A stretch of DNA of 64,000 nucleotides, taken from contig QFPK01000017.1 in the NCBI GenBank assembly GCA_003248865.1, forward strand, positions 6,907 through 70,906. Reading direction: 5' to 3'. The position numbers were made by a program, and so were the translations under genes. The stretch is from Sphingomonas sp. (GTDB lineage: Bacteria; Pseudomonadota; Alphaproteobacteria; Sphingomonadales; Sphingomonadaceae). The notes below the pieces were generated by a model. That model did not search any database. It saw nothing but the letters and a program-made list of their open reading frames with translations, and was not told the origin of the DNA. Within the stretch, counting starts at the first letter, position 1, and the number at the start of each line of letters is the position of its first letter. Of this stretch, positions 7,162 through 16,653 are shown piece by piece.

Positions 7162-8315
7162 CAGCTGAGCCCCAGCGCGGTGTAGAAAACGGCGAAGAAG
7201 GCATCCAGCACGATCACGATGAAAATGGCCTCCACCACGGCCTGCGTCGTCCGCTGGCCCACCGATTCGGCATTGCCCGTCACCTGAAAGCCCTGATGGC
7301 AGCCGATGATGGCGATGATGGCGCCGAACACCGGCGCCTTCGACAGGCCCACCCAGAAGTCCGACATCGGCACCACTTCCCGCAGCCGCTGCGCGAAGGT
7401 TGCGGGCGGAATCCCCAGATCCAGCCAGCTGAACAGCCCCCCGCCGATCACGCCCAGCACCGAGGCATAGAAGGCGAGCAGGGGCATCATCAGGATCAGC
7501 GCGATGGTGCGCGGCAGCACCAGCACCTCGATCGGGTCCAGCCCGATGGTGCGCATCGCATCCACCTCCTCGGCGAGCTTCATCGACCCGATCTGCGCTG
7601 CAAAGGCGGATGCCGACCGCCCGGCCACCATGATCGCTGTCAGCAGGATGCCCAGTTCCCGGAAGGTCGCGCGGCCCACCAGGTTGATCACGAACACTTC
7701 CGCGCCGAACTGGCGCAACTGCACCGCGCCCTGCTGGGCCAGCACGATGCCGATCAGGAAGCTCATCAGGCCGATGATGCCCAGCGCGTTCACGCCCACC
7801 TGCTCCATCTGCACCCACACCGCATTCCAGCGTACGCCCCGCCCGGAGGCGATGGCGCGGCCGGCGGAAATGATGGTGAGGCCGATGAAATCCAGCGAAG
7901 CGACGACGCTGTCGCGGAAGGCATAGACATATTCGCCCAGCCGCCCCAGCTCGCGCAGGATGAACGGCTCTGAGGCGGGGCGCATCTCGCAGGGGCGGTC
8001 CGCCGCAGAGACTTCGGCCAGCAGTCGTTCGGCATCGGCCGAGGCGCCCCGGATGCTGCTGCCGGGCCGGTCCCGCAGCAGGCGGTGCACCATCCAGGCG
8101 CCCACCGTGTCGATGCGGGTCACGCCCGACAGGTCGATCAGCAGCGGGCCGTCGCTGCCGCCCAGCAGATCGTTCAGCTGGCGCTCCGTTTCCGAGATGC
8201 GCGCGATGGACAGGCGACCGGCGAAGCCCAGCACGCCGTCCTGCAACGTGACGGACAGCACCGGCAGGCCCGAACCGGGCGCGGCAGATGTCTCTGGAGG
8301 CGCGGGGTGGGACAT
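7161..8315 (-). CDS. mlaE: MlaE-family permease with N-terminal STAS-like domain
   Basis: Inner-membrane permease of the Mla-type transporter, 384 residues from ATG 8315. Residues about 20-115 look like a STAS domain (LLIDLSGVTRIDTVGAWMV), the role played by separate MlaB in enterobacteria. Residues about 130-384 form the MlaE domain (VRWNAVWVQMEQVGVNAL, GAEVFVINLVGRATFREL, EEVDAMRTIGLDPIE). The ATG has only a weak, distant AGGAG upstream. The operon order is permease, ATPase, MCE protein, lipoprotein. Confidence 0.85.
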   Translation of the reverse strand: MSHPAPPETSAAPGSGLPVLSVTLQDGVLGFAGRLSIARISETERQLNDLLGGSDGPLLIDLSGVTRIDTVGAWMVHRLLRDRPGSSIRGASADAERLLAEVSAADRPCEMRPASEPFILRELGRLGEYVYAFRDSVVASLDFIGLTIISAGRAIASGRGVRWNAVWVQMEQVGVNALGIIGLMSFLIGIVLAQQGAVQLRQFGAEVFVINLVGRATFRELGILLTAIMVAGRSASAFAAQIGSMKLAEEVDAMRTIGLDPIEVLVLPRTIALILMMPLLAFYASVLGVIGGGLFSWLDLGIPPATFAQRLREVVPMSDFWVGLSKAPVFGAIIAIIGCHQGFQVTGNAESVGQRTTQAVVEAIFIVIVLDAFFAVFYTALGLS

Positions 8316-8385
8316 GCGGTGGCGAAGGCTCCTGCTGGCCGGCAGGTTTTGCATATCGGGGCAGTCCGTTGCAAGGGAGGCCGCG

Positions 8386-8874
8386 ATGACGCGCCCGCTG
8401 ATTGCCCTGTTCCTGCTGTTGCTGGCGTTTCCGGCGGCGGCCGCCAGCTTCGAAGGCGTGGTGGTCCGCGTGAAGGACGGGGATTCGATCCTGGTGCACA
8501 GGGCGGACGTGAAACGCACCAGCGAGATACGCCTCGCTGGCATCGATGCGCCGGAACTGGCGCAGCCCTGGGGCATCCAGTCCCGCACGGCACTGCGGCG
8601 GCTGGTGCTGAACCGGCCTGTGCGGGTGGAAGTGACGGATCGCGACCGCTACAACCGGCTGGTGGGAAAGGTCTGGCAGGGCCGGACCTATGTGAATGCG
8701 GCGATGACGGCCGACGGCCACGCCTGGGCCTATGACCGCTACATGAAAGACAAGGATATCCGCGCTGGCCAGAGCAGGGCGCAGCGCGAGAAGCTGGGAT
8801 TATGGGCACTGCCGCCCGAACAGCGTATTGCGCCCGCAGCCTGGCGGGACAGGCACCCCACAGGAGGTCGATGA
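8386..8874 (+). CDS. Thermonuclease-like (SNase) secreted nuclease
   Basis: 162-residue protein with signal peptide MTRPLIALFLLLLAFPAAA. The staphylococcal-nuclease fold shows DGDSI (calcium site), IRLAGIDAPEL with catalytic Arg and Glu, and DRDRYNRLVGKV with the second catalytic Arg. It is likely a periplasmic or secreted phosphodiesterase acting on nucleic acid. The start is fixed by GGGAGG five bases upstream of ATG 8386. The gene overlaps the following HAD gene at ATGATG. Confidence 0.8.
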   Translation: MTRPLIALFLLLLAFPAAAASFEGVVVRVKDGDSILVHRADVKRTSEIRLAGIDAPELAQPWGIQSRTALRRLVLNRPVRVEVTDRDRYNRLVGKVWQGRTYVNAAMTADGHAWAYDRYMKDKDIRAGQSRAQREKLGLWALPPEQRIAPAAWRDRHPTGGR

Positions 8875-9533
8875 TGCGCAGCCTTTCCATCTACGACATG
8901 GACAAGACCGTGACCGGAAAGGCGAGCTGGACACCCTGGCTGTTCCATTATGCCCGCACCGAAGCGCCCGCACGGCTGCTGCTAACGCCGCTGATGGCCC
9001 TGCCGCTGCTGGGTTATGTGCTGGGCACTCACGACCGCAAGGCACTGAAACAGGCGACGCAGCGCATCCTGATGGGCCGTCGGGTGCCGCGTGAGAAGGT
9101 GGCGCGTGCCGCTGACAGCTTCGCCGCCGGCTTCGGCGCGCGGCAGGAACTGGCGGGTGCGCTGGCGGCCATCGCCGCAGATCGCGCCGAGGGGCGCGAA
9201 CTTTGGCTGGCGACCGCCAGCTGTCGCTACTTCGTGGAGGCGCTGGCCCGGCGCTGGGGGTTCGAACATGTGGTGGCGACCGACAATCACTGGGTTGGCG
9301 ACATGCTGACCCCGGAGATCCACGGCGAGAATTGCTACGAGATGGGCAAGCTGCGGAAGATCCTCGCCGACCTCTCAGCCCGGCCCGAGGCGGTGAAATT
9401 CAGTTCGGATCATATCAGCGACCTGCCGGTGTTCGACTGGGCGGACGAACCTGTCGCGACCAATCCGCACGAACCGCTCAGGCAACTCGCGCTGGCGCGG
9501 GGCTGGGCCGTTTTCGATTGGGCAAGAGCCTGA
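8874..9533 (+). CDS. HAD-IB family phosphatase (SerB-like)
   Basis: 219-residue cytoplasmic phosphatase. The nucleophile motif is YDMDKTVTGKASW (DxDxT), motif II is LATAS, the lysine follows in the EMGKLRKI region, and the C-terminal acid motif is FSSDHISDLPVFDWAD. The family includes phosphoserine and phospholipid phosphatases and Caulobacter CicA; the substrate is unknown. AGGAGG at 8862-8867 serves either ATG 8871 or ATG 8874; the latter has better spacing. Its last 56 bp overlap the convergent msrQ gene. Confidence 0.75.
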   Translation: MRSLSIYDMDKTVTGKASWTPWLFHYARTEAPARLLLTPLMALPLLGYVLGTHDRKALKQATQRILMGRRVPREKVARAADSFAAGFGARQELAGALAAIAADRAEGRELWLATASCRYFVEALARRWGFEHVVATDNHWVGDMLTPEIHGENCYEMGKLRKILADLSARPEAVKFSSDHISDLPVFDWADEPVATNPHEPLRQLALARGWAVFDWARA

Positions 9534-10122
9534 GGCCCAGCAGCAGCGCCAGCAACGCCGCATAGACATAAGGCTCCGGCTGGAAACCCTTCACCCGCAG
9601 GATGAAGTGCACGCAGGCCGCGATCCCGGCCGCATAGGCCAGCCGGTGCAACGCCTGCCAGCGCCTCCCGCCCAGCGCCCGGATCGCGGCCCGCGTGCTG
9701 GTCGCTGCGAGCGGCAGCAGGCACAGGAAGGCGGCCAGCCCGAAGAAGATAAAGGGCTTCTTCAGCGCCTCCCGCCACAGCGCCCACAGGCTGAAATCCA
9801 GCTCCATCGCCAGATAAAAGCCCAGATGCACGGTGGCATAGGCAAACGCCCACAGCCCCAGCAGGCGCCGCAACGACATGATCGGGCTCCAGCGCGTCAG
9901 CCGGAAGAGGGGCGTCACTGCCAGCGTCGCGATCAGCAGCCGCAGCGCCTGCAAGCCCAGCGCATTGTGGGTATAGGCTACTGGCTCGGCGGAGAGCCGA
10001 AGTGACACCGGATTGATCCACAGCAGGTCCGCCCAACCCGCCAGCAGCCACAGACCCGGCAAAGCAGCAAGCAGATGCGCCAGTGGCTTCAGCCAGATGG
10101 GCGGGGCGTTCAGCCGCGCCAT
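9478..10122 (-). CDS. msrQ: MsrQ, haem-binding membrane subunit of periplasmic Met-sulfoxide reductase
   Basis: 214-residue membrane protein of the ferric-reductase-like family that passes electrons from the respiratory chain to MsrP. About six hydrophobic helices are seen. Haem-ligand candidates are His in AYATVHLGFYLAME and in ALHRLAYAAGIAACVHFIL. ATG 10122 lies two bases after the msrP stop; a longer start would extend into msrP. Its 3' end overlaps the convergent HAD gene by 56 bp. Confidence 0.88.
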   Translation of the reverse strand: MARLNAPPIWLKPLAHLLAALPGLWLLAGWADLLWINPVSLRLSAEPVAYTHNALGLQALRLLIATLAVTPLFRLTRWSPIMSLRRLLGLWAFAYATVHLGFYLAMELDFSLWALWREALKKPFIFFGLAAFLCLLPLAATSTRAAIRALGGRRWQALHRLAYAAGIAACVHFILRVKGFQPEPYVYAALLALLLGLRLLPNRKRPSPAPARVA

Positions 10123-10124
10123 CG

Positions 10125-11063
10125 TCAATAATATTTCTTCAGGTCCATGCCCCGATACAGCGACGCCACCTGATCGCCATAGCCGTTGAAGGGCAGGGTG
10201 GGCCGCTTGCGGAATTCGCCGATGCGCCGTTCGGTCGCCTGGCTCCAGCGCGGGTGGTCCACATCCGGGTTCACGTTGGAATAAAAGCCATATTCGGAGG
10301 GTTGGCTCTGGTTCCAGCTGGTCAGCGGCTGGCGCTCCACCAGATCGATGGCGACGATCGACTTGGCGGATTTGAAGCCATATTTCCACGGCACCACAAG
10401 GCGGATCGGCGCCCCGTTCTGGTTCGGCAGCCGCCGCCCATAGAGCCCCACCACCAGCATCGTCAGCGGGTGCATGGCTTCATCCAGCCGTAGTCCCTCG
10501 CGATAGGGCCAGTCCAGCGCGGGCACGGACAGGCCCGGCATCTGTTTCGGGTCCGCCAGCGTGGTGAAGCGCACATACTTCGCGCTGCCCGTCGGCTCCA
10601 CCGCCTTCAGCAGCCCGGCCAGCGGGAAGCCGATCCAGGGGATCACCATGGACCAGCCCTCCACGCAGCGCATGCGATAGACCCGCTCTTCCAGAGACAG
10701 CTTCGCAATCCACTGGTCCACATCCAGCGTCAGCGGCTTGTGCACCAGCCCACCCACCTTCACCGTCCAGGGGCTGGGGCGCAGGCTGCCCGCCCGCTCG
10801 GACGGGTCGGACTTGTCCAGCCCGAACTCATAGAAATTGTTGTAGCTCGTCACCGCCTTCAGCGGCGTGGCATCCTCGTTCAGCGAAACCGTGCGCTTCG
10901 CCTTCAGGGCCGCGAGGCTCGCGGGGTCGGTCTGCGCCAGCAACGGATGGGCGATGCCCGCCAGTCCCATGGCCGCCGCCATCTGCCGGCGGTTCAGCCA
11001 ATGGGCCTCGGGCGTCGCGTCGCGATCGGGGATCAGCCAGTCGGGTTTCGGGTGAAAGCGCAT
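10125..11063 (-). CDS. msrP: MsrP, periplasmic methionine-sulfoxide reductase, molybdopterin catalytic subunit
   Basis: 312-residue Tat-exported molybdoenzyme that repairs oxidised methionines in envelope proteins. The twin-arginine signal is [13 protein letters not shown] near residue 24. The Mo-coordinating cysteine is Cys133 in [13 protein letters not shown]. Also visible are [20 protein letters not shown] and the C-terminal [19 protein letters not shown] typical of the family. It forms an operon with msrQ, two bases downstream. Confidence 0.92.
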   Translation of the reverse strand: MRFHPKPDWLIPDRDATPEAHWLNRRQMAAAMGLAGIAHPLLAQTDPASLAALKAKRTVSLNEDATPLKAVTSYNNFYEFGLDKSDPSERAGSLRPSPWTVKVGGLVHKPLTLDVDQWIAKLSLEERVYRMRCVEGWSMVIPWIGFPLAGLLKAVEPTGSAKYVRFTTLADPKQMPGLSVPALDWPYREGLRLDEAMHPLTMLVVGLYGRRLPNQNGAPIRLVVPWKYGFKSAKSIVAIDLVERQPLTSWNQSQPSEYGFYSNVNPDVDHPRWSQATERRIGEFRKRPTLPFNGYGDQVASLYRGMDLKKYY

Positions 11064-11097
11064 GGCCCCACCCTATACCCGGTCTCTGAACCCAGCG

Positions 11098-12441
<1,344 letters not shown>

Positions 12442-12468
12442 TTATTGCGTTGCACCAAAATCAAGGGG

Positions 12469-12500
12469 GGAATTGTAAATTCCTCAGAAATTGGTATGGT
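12469..12500 (+). promoter_or_regulatory. Candidate promoter with operator-like palindrome upstream of PEPxxWA gene
   Basis: -35 TTGTAA at 12473-12478 and -10 TATGGT at 12495-12500, 16 bp apart. The -35 is covered by the inverted repeat GGAATT (12469-12474) / AATTCC (12478-12483) with a 3-bp spacer, so a dimeric regulator bound there would block or steer RNA polymerase. The transcript would carry a leader of about 70 nt. Confidence 0.4.
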
Positions 12501-12578
12501 TAACGCACGTTCCTGTCGTGGGGCGTCAACCAACAAGAATAAGACCAGAACAAGAACAACGAAAAAAGGGGTCGCAAC

Positions 12579-13157
12579 ATGAAGTTTCTGACAGCAGCTT
12601 TGCTTGCCGCCGTTGCCATGCCGGCGATGGCCGCCACCAATCTCGTCACCAACGGAAGTTTCGAAAGCGGGCTTTCGGGCTGGAGCACTTCGGGTGATGC
12701 CGGTTTCATCACTGTCGAAGGGGCAGGCCTCGGCTTCACGCCGACGTCGGGTCTTCTGCAGGCGGCATTCGGTGCCGCCGGATCGGCAGGTACCCTGTCG
12801 CAGACCGTGGCGACCACGCCCGGCAACTTCTACCTGATCTCGTTCGACGTTGCCGCATCTGCCGCGGGCCAGCAGTTCCGGGTGGATTTCGGCAGCTTCA
12901 CCCTGCTGAACAACCGCTTCCGGCTCGGGCAGGACTATACCACCCTCTGGTATGAAGTGATCGCCAACAGCAGCTCCGCCGTGCTCAGCTTCCAGGCAGC
13001 ACGCGGGCCGGGCTCCTACGTGCTGGACAATGTGTCCGTCACCCGCTTCAGCCTGCCCACGGATGCCGTGCCGGAGCCGCAGACCTGGGCCCTGCTGGTG
13101 GCAGGCTTCGGCCTTGCCGGAAGCAGCCTCAGGCGCCGTCGCCCAATTCAGGCCTGA
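12579..13157 (+). CDS. PEPxxWA-CTERM secreted protein with carbohydrate-binding-like domain
   Basis: 192 residues. The signal peptide is MKFLTAALLAAVAMPAMA. A beta-sandwich-like domain begins NLVTNGSFESGLSGWS, a signature common to CBM-type and DUF642-like surface proteins. The C-terminal tail VPEPQTWALLVAGFGLAG plus an Arg cluster (SLRRRRP) is the PEPxxWA variant of the PEP-CTERM sorting signal, processed by exosortase in sphingomonads. The mature protein is probably released to the surface or extracellular matrix. AAGGGG precedes the ATG. No exosortase gene lies in this window. The last 29 bp overlap the convergent pabB gene. Confidence 0.85.
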   Translation: MKFLTAALLAAVAMPAMAATNLVTNGSFESGLSGWSTSGDAGFITVEGAGLGFTPTSGLLQAAFGAAGSAGTLSQTVATTPGNFYLISFDVAASAAGQQFRVDFGSFTLLNNRFRLGQDYTTLWYEVIANSSSAVLSFQAARGPGSYVLDNVSVTRFSLPTDAVPEPQTWALLVAGFGLAGSSLRRRRPIQA

Positions 13158-14886
13158 GGCGGGCGGGCATCAGCCCGCGCAGGCTGTTGCCGATGAAGAA
13201 GCCGGTGGCGAGATCGGCGGCCCTCAGGTCGGCCTCCTCGGCCCGGCCTTCGGCCAGCAGCATTTCGCGCAGCACGCCCGGCAACAGGCCGCGTGACAGC
13301 GGCGGCGTCAGCAACCGCCCGTCGCGCTGGACGAACAGGCTGGTGTAACTTCCCTCGGTCAGCAGCCCGTCGGGCCGCACGAACAGGCATTCGAACGCGC
13401 CGGACGCGCGGCGGGCCGCATCCAGCGCGGATCGGTCGCCTGTCTTGTGCGCCAGCCGCCAGTCGCCTGCCTCCAGCGGCAGCGGGCACAGTGCCACCTC
13501 CACGGGCCCGTCCGGCACAGGCGGCAGGGTCGAGAGCTGAAGCGCAACGGCACCATCCCGATCCAGCAGCAGCCGCAGCCGGCGCGGGCTGTTCATGGGC
13601 AGCGCCGCCAGCCGGGCTTCCAGCGCCGGGCGGTCCAACCGGAAGCCGAAGCGTAGCGCGGAGCGTTGCAGCCGGTCCAGATGGCGGGCGAGGCGGGGAA
13701 TCCCGTCCGGCTCCAGCCGCATCGTCTCGATCAGCGTCATCGGCGCGGACGGCTGCAGGAAACGTGCTTTCGTCAGACACTCGGCCCATTCCGCTTCCGG
13801 ATCGCTGTCGGCGACGATCCCGGCGCCAAGCCCCAGCCGCGCGCGTCGCCCCTCCACCTCCAGCGTGCGGATGGCGACGGCGAAGCGGGCCGATGCCGCC
13901 TGCGGGCCGATCCATCCCAGGCTTCCGGTGTAGAGCCCGCGCGGATGCCGTTCGGTTTCGGCGATCACCTGCATCGCCCGGATCTTCGGCGCCCCGGTGA
14001 TGGAACCGCAGGGATGCAGCGCCGCCAGCACGTCCAGCGCATCCCGCCCCGGTTCCAGCTCCGCCGTCACCGTGGAGGTCATCTGATGCAGGCTGGGGTA
14101 GCGCTCCACCTCGAACAGCCGGGGCACCCGCACGCTGCCCGGCACCGACACCCGCGCCAGATCGTTGCGGATCAGATCGGTGATCATTAGATTCTCGGCC
14201 CGGTTCTTGGCGTCGTTTCCAAGTCCGGCCGCGATGGCCGCATCTGCTTCGGCCGTCAGCCCGCGCGGGGCGGTGCCCTTCATCGGCCGCGCAGTCAGTT
14301 TCCCACCCGCGGCCGCGAAGAACAACTCCGGCGACAGGCTGATCCACCAGCGCCCGCCACCCAGATGTACCACACCGCCGTGCGGGGCCGCCTGTGGGCT
14401 GAACAGCCGGGGGAACAGCGCCAGCGGGTGGCCATGGAGCGCAATGGACGACGGGAAGGTCAGGTTCGCCTGATAAATGTCGCCCCCGGCGATCAGCGCC
14501 TGCACATGGCGCACGGCCGCCAGCCAGTCTTCCCGTTCAACCAACGGTGTCAGCGCGCTGACCGTGGCAGGCCCGTGAAATGGCGCCAGCAGCGCGGTCA
14601 GGGCTGGCGCATCCAGCAGGCGGCAGTCACGATGCCGGGTGAAACGCAACCAGGGCGGCGCCTTCGGCAGGGCCGCAAGCCGGGACTCCCGCTGGTGGCC
14701 CGCTTCATAGGAGAGGGCGCCGACCGCCCAGTCCCCCTCGCGGGTCCAGCGGCGCAGCGTCTCCAGTCCGGTCTCGATATCCGTCGACTCGAGCGTTTCA
14801 ACCGGAGCCGTGAACAGCCGTGCGCAGCCGGTGCCGGCATCCCACAACAGGGCGAAGGGCAGGGCAGGGTCGAACGCGGCGGCCAT
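13129..14886 (-). CDS. pabB: Aminodeoxychorismate synthase component I fused to aminodeoxychorismate lyase
   Basis: 585-residue cytoplasmic fusion for p-aminobenzoate (folate) synthesis. The N-terminal part (about 1-375) is chorismate-binding: GDIYQANLTFP, PMKGTAPRG carrying the PabB lysine, HPCGSITGAPKIRAM, GLGAGIVADSDPEAEWAECLTKA (given in part). The C-terminal part (about 385-585) is a fold-IV PLP lyase like PabC: HKTGDRSALDAAR and LTEGSYTSLFV. ATG 14886 is used because upstream codons look non-coding. A glutaminase partner (PabA) is needed but is not in the window. Confidence 0.88.
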   Translation of the reverse strand: MAAAFDPALPFALLWDAGTGCARLFTAPVETLESTDIETGLETLRRWTREGDWAVGALSYEAGHQRESRLAALPKAPPWLRFTRHRDCRLLDAPALTALLAPFHGPATVSALTPLVEREDWLAAVRHVQALIAGGDIYQANLTFPSSIALHGHPLALFPRLFSPQAAPHGGVVHLGGGRWWISLSPELFFAAAGGKLTARPMKGTAPRGLTAEADAAIAAGLGNDAKNRAENLMITDLIRNDLARVSVPGSVRVPRLFEVERYPSLHQMTSTVTAELEPGRDALDVLAALHPCGSITGAPKIRAMQVIAETERHPRGLYTGSLGWIGPQAASARFAVAIRTLEVEGRRARLGLGAGIVADSDPEAEWAECLTKARFLQPSAPMTLIETMRLEPDGIPRLARHLDRLQRSALRFGFRLDRPALEARLAALPMNSPRRLRLLLDRDGAVALQLSTLPPVPDGPVEVALCPLPLEAGDWRLAHKTGDRSALDAARRASGAFECLFVRPDGLLTEGSYTSLFVQRDGRLLTPPLSRGLLPGVLREMLLAEGRAEEADLRAADLATGFFIGNSLRGLMPARLRPELGDGA

Positions 14887-15050
14887 CCGCCGGGCCCCTA
14901 GCCCAACCGCCCCGCGATGCCAAAAACAGCAGCACGCTTCGTCGCGCGCACGTCCCGCGCGGGATTGCTGAAAAACACACAATCCGCCAGTTGGAGACAT
15001 GGCATGCAGCATGCCAGCCGCATTACGGGCGCAGCACAGGGGAGCCGCAG

Positions 15051-15875
15051 ATGGAAGCCGAAATCGTCACCATGTGGGATCGGGCGATGCCGATCCTGGT
15101 CGATGCCGCGATCAAGATCGCGGCTGCCTTCGCACTTTACATGGTCGGCCGCTGGCTGATCAGCTTCGCGATCAACCTGCTGTCGCGCGTGCTGACGGCG
15201 CGCAACTTCGATGCGACCCTGCAGCGCTACATCGCGAGCATCCTGGGCGTGATCCTCAACATCCTGCTGGTCGTCGCCATCCTCGGCTATTTCGGCCTGC
15301 AGACCACCAGTTTCGCCGCCCTCCTCGCCGGTGTCGGCCTTGCCGTGGGCGCCGCCTGGTCCGGCCTGCTGGGCAATTTCGCCGCCGGCGCCTTCCTCAT
15401 CATCTTCCGCCCCTACAAGGTGGGCGACTATGTGGTGGCGGGCGGCGTGGAAGGCACGGTGACGGCGATCGGCATGTTCAACACCGTCATCAACACGCCC
15501 GACAATGTGGTGACGGTCGTGGGCAATTCGAAAGTCTCGACCGAAGTCATCAGCAACTACAGCGCCAATGCGTATCGCCGGGTGGAACGCCAGGCCCAGC
15601 TCGCCTTCGGGGTCGATCCGCTCGTCGCCATCGAGAAGCTGAAGCCTGCGCTCGCCGCCATCCCCAATGTGCTGGCCGAACCCGCGCCGACCGTCGAGAT
15701 CCTGGATTTCAACGAGCGCGGCACCCTGCTGTGCGTCCGCCCCTATTGCCATACGGACAATTACTGGCAGGTCTATTTCGACACCAACAAGGCGATCTCT
15801 GCGACCTTCGCCGCCGAGGGCTATCCGGCGCCCTTCAACGTGGAGCGCGAGGAACTGGTGCCGCTGAAGAAATAA
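15051..15875 (+). CDS. MscS-family mechanosensitive channel, short form
   Basis: 274-residue inner-membrane channel opening on membrane tension to release solutes. Three TM helices come first. The pore helix is glycine/alanine-rich (LLAGVGLAVGAAWSGLLGNFAAGAF), followed by the beta-domain motif RPYKVGDYV, then VEGTV, then the interface NTPDNVVTVVGNSKV, and a cytosolic alpha/beta C-terminal domain. ATG 15051 has GGGGAG at the right distance. Length and architecture match E. coli MscS. Confidence 0.9.
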   Translation: MEAEIVTMWDRAMPILVDAAIKIAAAFALYMVGRWLISFAINLLSRVLTARNFDATLQRYIASILGVILNILLVVAILGYFGLQTTSFAALLAGVGLAVGAAWSGLLGNFAAGAFLIIFRPYKVGDYVVAGGVEGTVTAIGMFNTVINTPDNVVTVVGNSKVSTEVISNYSANAYRRVERQAQLAFGVDPLVAIEKLKPALAAIPNVLAEPAPTVEILDFNERGTLLCVRPYCHTDNYWQVYFDTNKAISATFAAEGYPAPFNVEREELVPLKK

Positions 15876-15878
15876 TCC

Positions 15879-16517
15879 TCAGCCCAGCAGCAGCTTCACG
15901 CCGATCAGCGCCAGAACGGCGGCGACGACGAGGCTGTTGTTAGCCACCAGCCAGTCCCGCAGGCGGGAGAGCGGACGCAGAACCCGTTCTCCCGCCAGCA
16001 GATAGGCGACCAGCGGCGCTGCCACTGTTGCGGACGCCGCCGCCGCGAACAGCAGCGCCGCAAGCGCCAGCCCGCTGCCGATGCCAAGCCCCGCATCCAC
16101 CGCCAGTGCTCCCGCGGACAGCGCCAGCAGCAGCACCTTGGGATTGGCCAGCGACAGCAGCAGCCCCAGCCGCAGCGCACCAACCGGGGTGGCGGTTTCG
16201 ATGCCGCGCATCCAGCCCGGCGCTTCGGCTGCCTGATCCCGCCGCAGCACATTGCGCAGCGCCAGCGCCAGCAGGCCCACCCCCAGCGCACGCTTCACCC
16301 ATGGCAGCACAGGCCCGGCCTGCCAGCCCTCCAGCCAGATGGCAGCAAGTGCCGCAAGCAGAAATCCGGCCGCGATTCCCAGCGCCCAGCCCAACAGGAA
16401 GGCCGCCGCCCCCGCACGCGCCCGTGGTATGAACAGGAACAGGATCGCAGGCACGATTCCGAACGGCGATGCCGCAATCGCCAGAGCCGCCGGGGCCATC
16501 GCCGCTGCCAGTGTCAT
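15879..16517 (-). CDS. GAP-family polytopic membrane protein
   Basis: 212 residues with six probable TM helices and family marks SPFGIVPAILFLF, LGWALGIAAGF and LSLANPKVLLLALSAG. These resemble the GAP/SfLAP family (LysE-like fold), whose mycobacterial members take part in lipid addressing. Substrate unknown. The stop is three bases from that of the convergent mscS gene; the start faces ahcY. Confidence 0.7.
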   Translation of the reverse strand: MTLAAAMAPAALAIAASPFGIVPAILFLFIPRARAGAAAFLLGWALGIAAGFLLAALAAIWLEGWQAGPVLPWVKRALGVGLLALALRNVLRRDQAAEAPGWMRGIETATPVGALRLGLLLSLANPKVLLLALSAGALAVDAGLGIGSGLALAALLFAAAASATVAAPLVAYLLAGERVLRPLSRLRDWLVANNSLVVAAVLALIGVKLLLG

Positions 16518-16571
16518 TGGGGCTGCATCCTATGGTCGGGCCGGGTTTCCGGCAATGGTCGCAGGCTGACA

Positions 16572-16617
16572 TAAAGACTTAAAGAAAGTTGCAACTGTTT
16601 GGTCGGCAGGCTATGGC
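16572..16617 (+). promoter_or_regulatory. ahcY promoter with AAAGA direct repeats
   Basis: -35 TTGCAA (16589-16594) and -10 TATGGC (16612-16617) are 17 bp apart. Immediately upstream, TAAAGA is repeated at 16572-16577 and 16580-16585 (8-bp period), and AAAG follows at 16585-16588. Inference: an operator for a methyl-cycle regulator (ArsR-type SahR/SamR regulators act at such genes in proteobacteria). No SAH or SAM riboswitch structure was recognised in the leader. Confidence 0.45.
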
Positions 16618-16653
16618 CGCGCCATATTTTTCCCCGATTGAGGAGCCCGGACC

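Noticed and set aside
16590..16653. SAH or SAM-II riboswitch in the ahcY leader
   Set aside because: The leader after the predicted start is only about 30 nt, too short for either aptamer, and no matching stems are seen.
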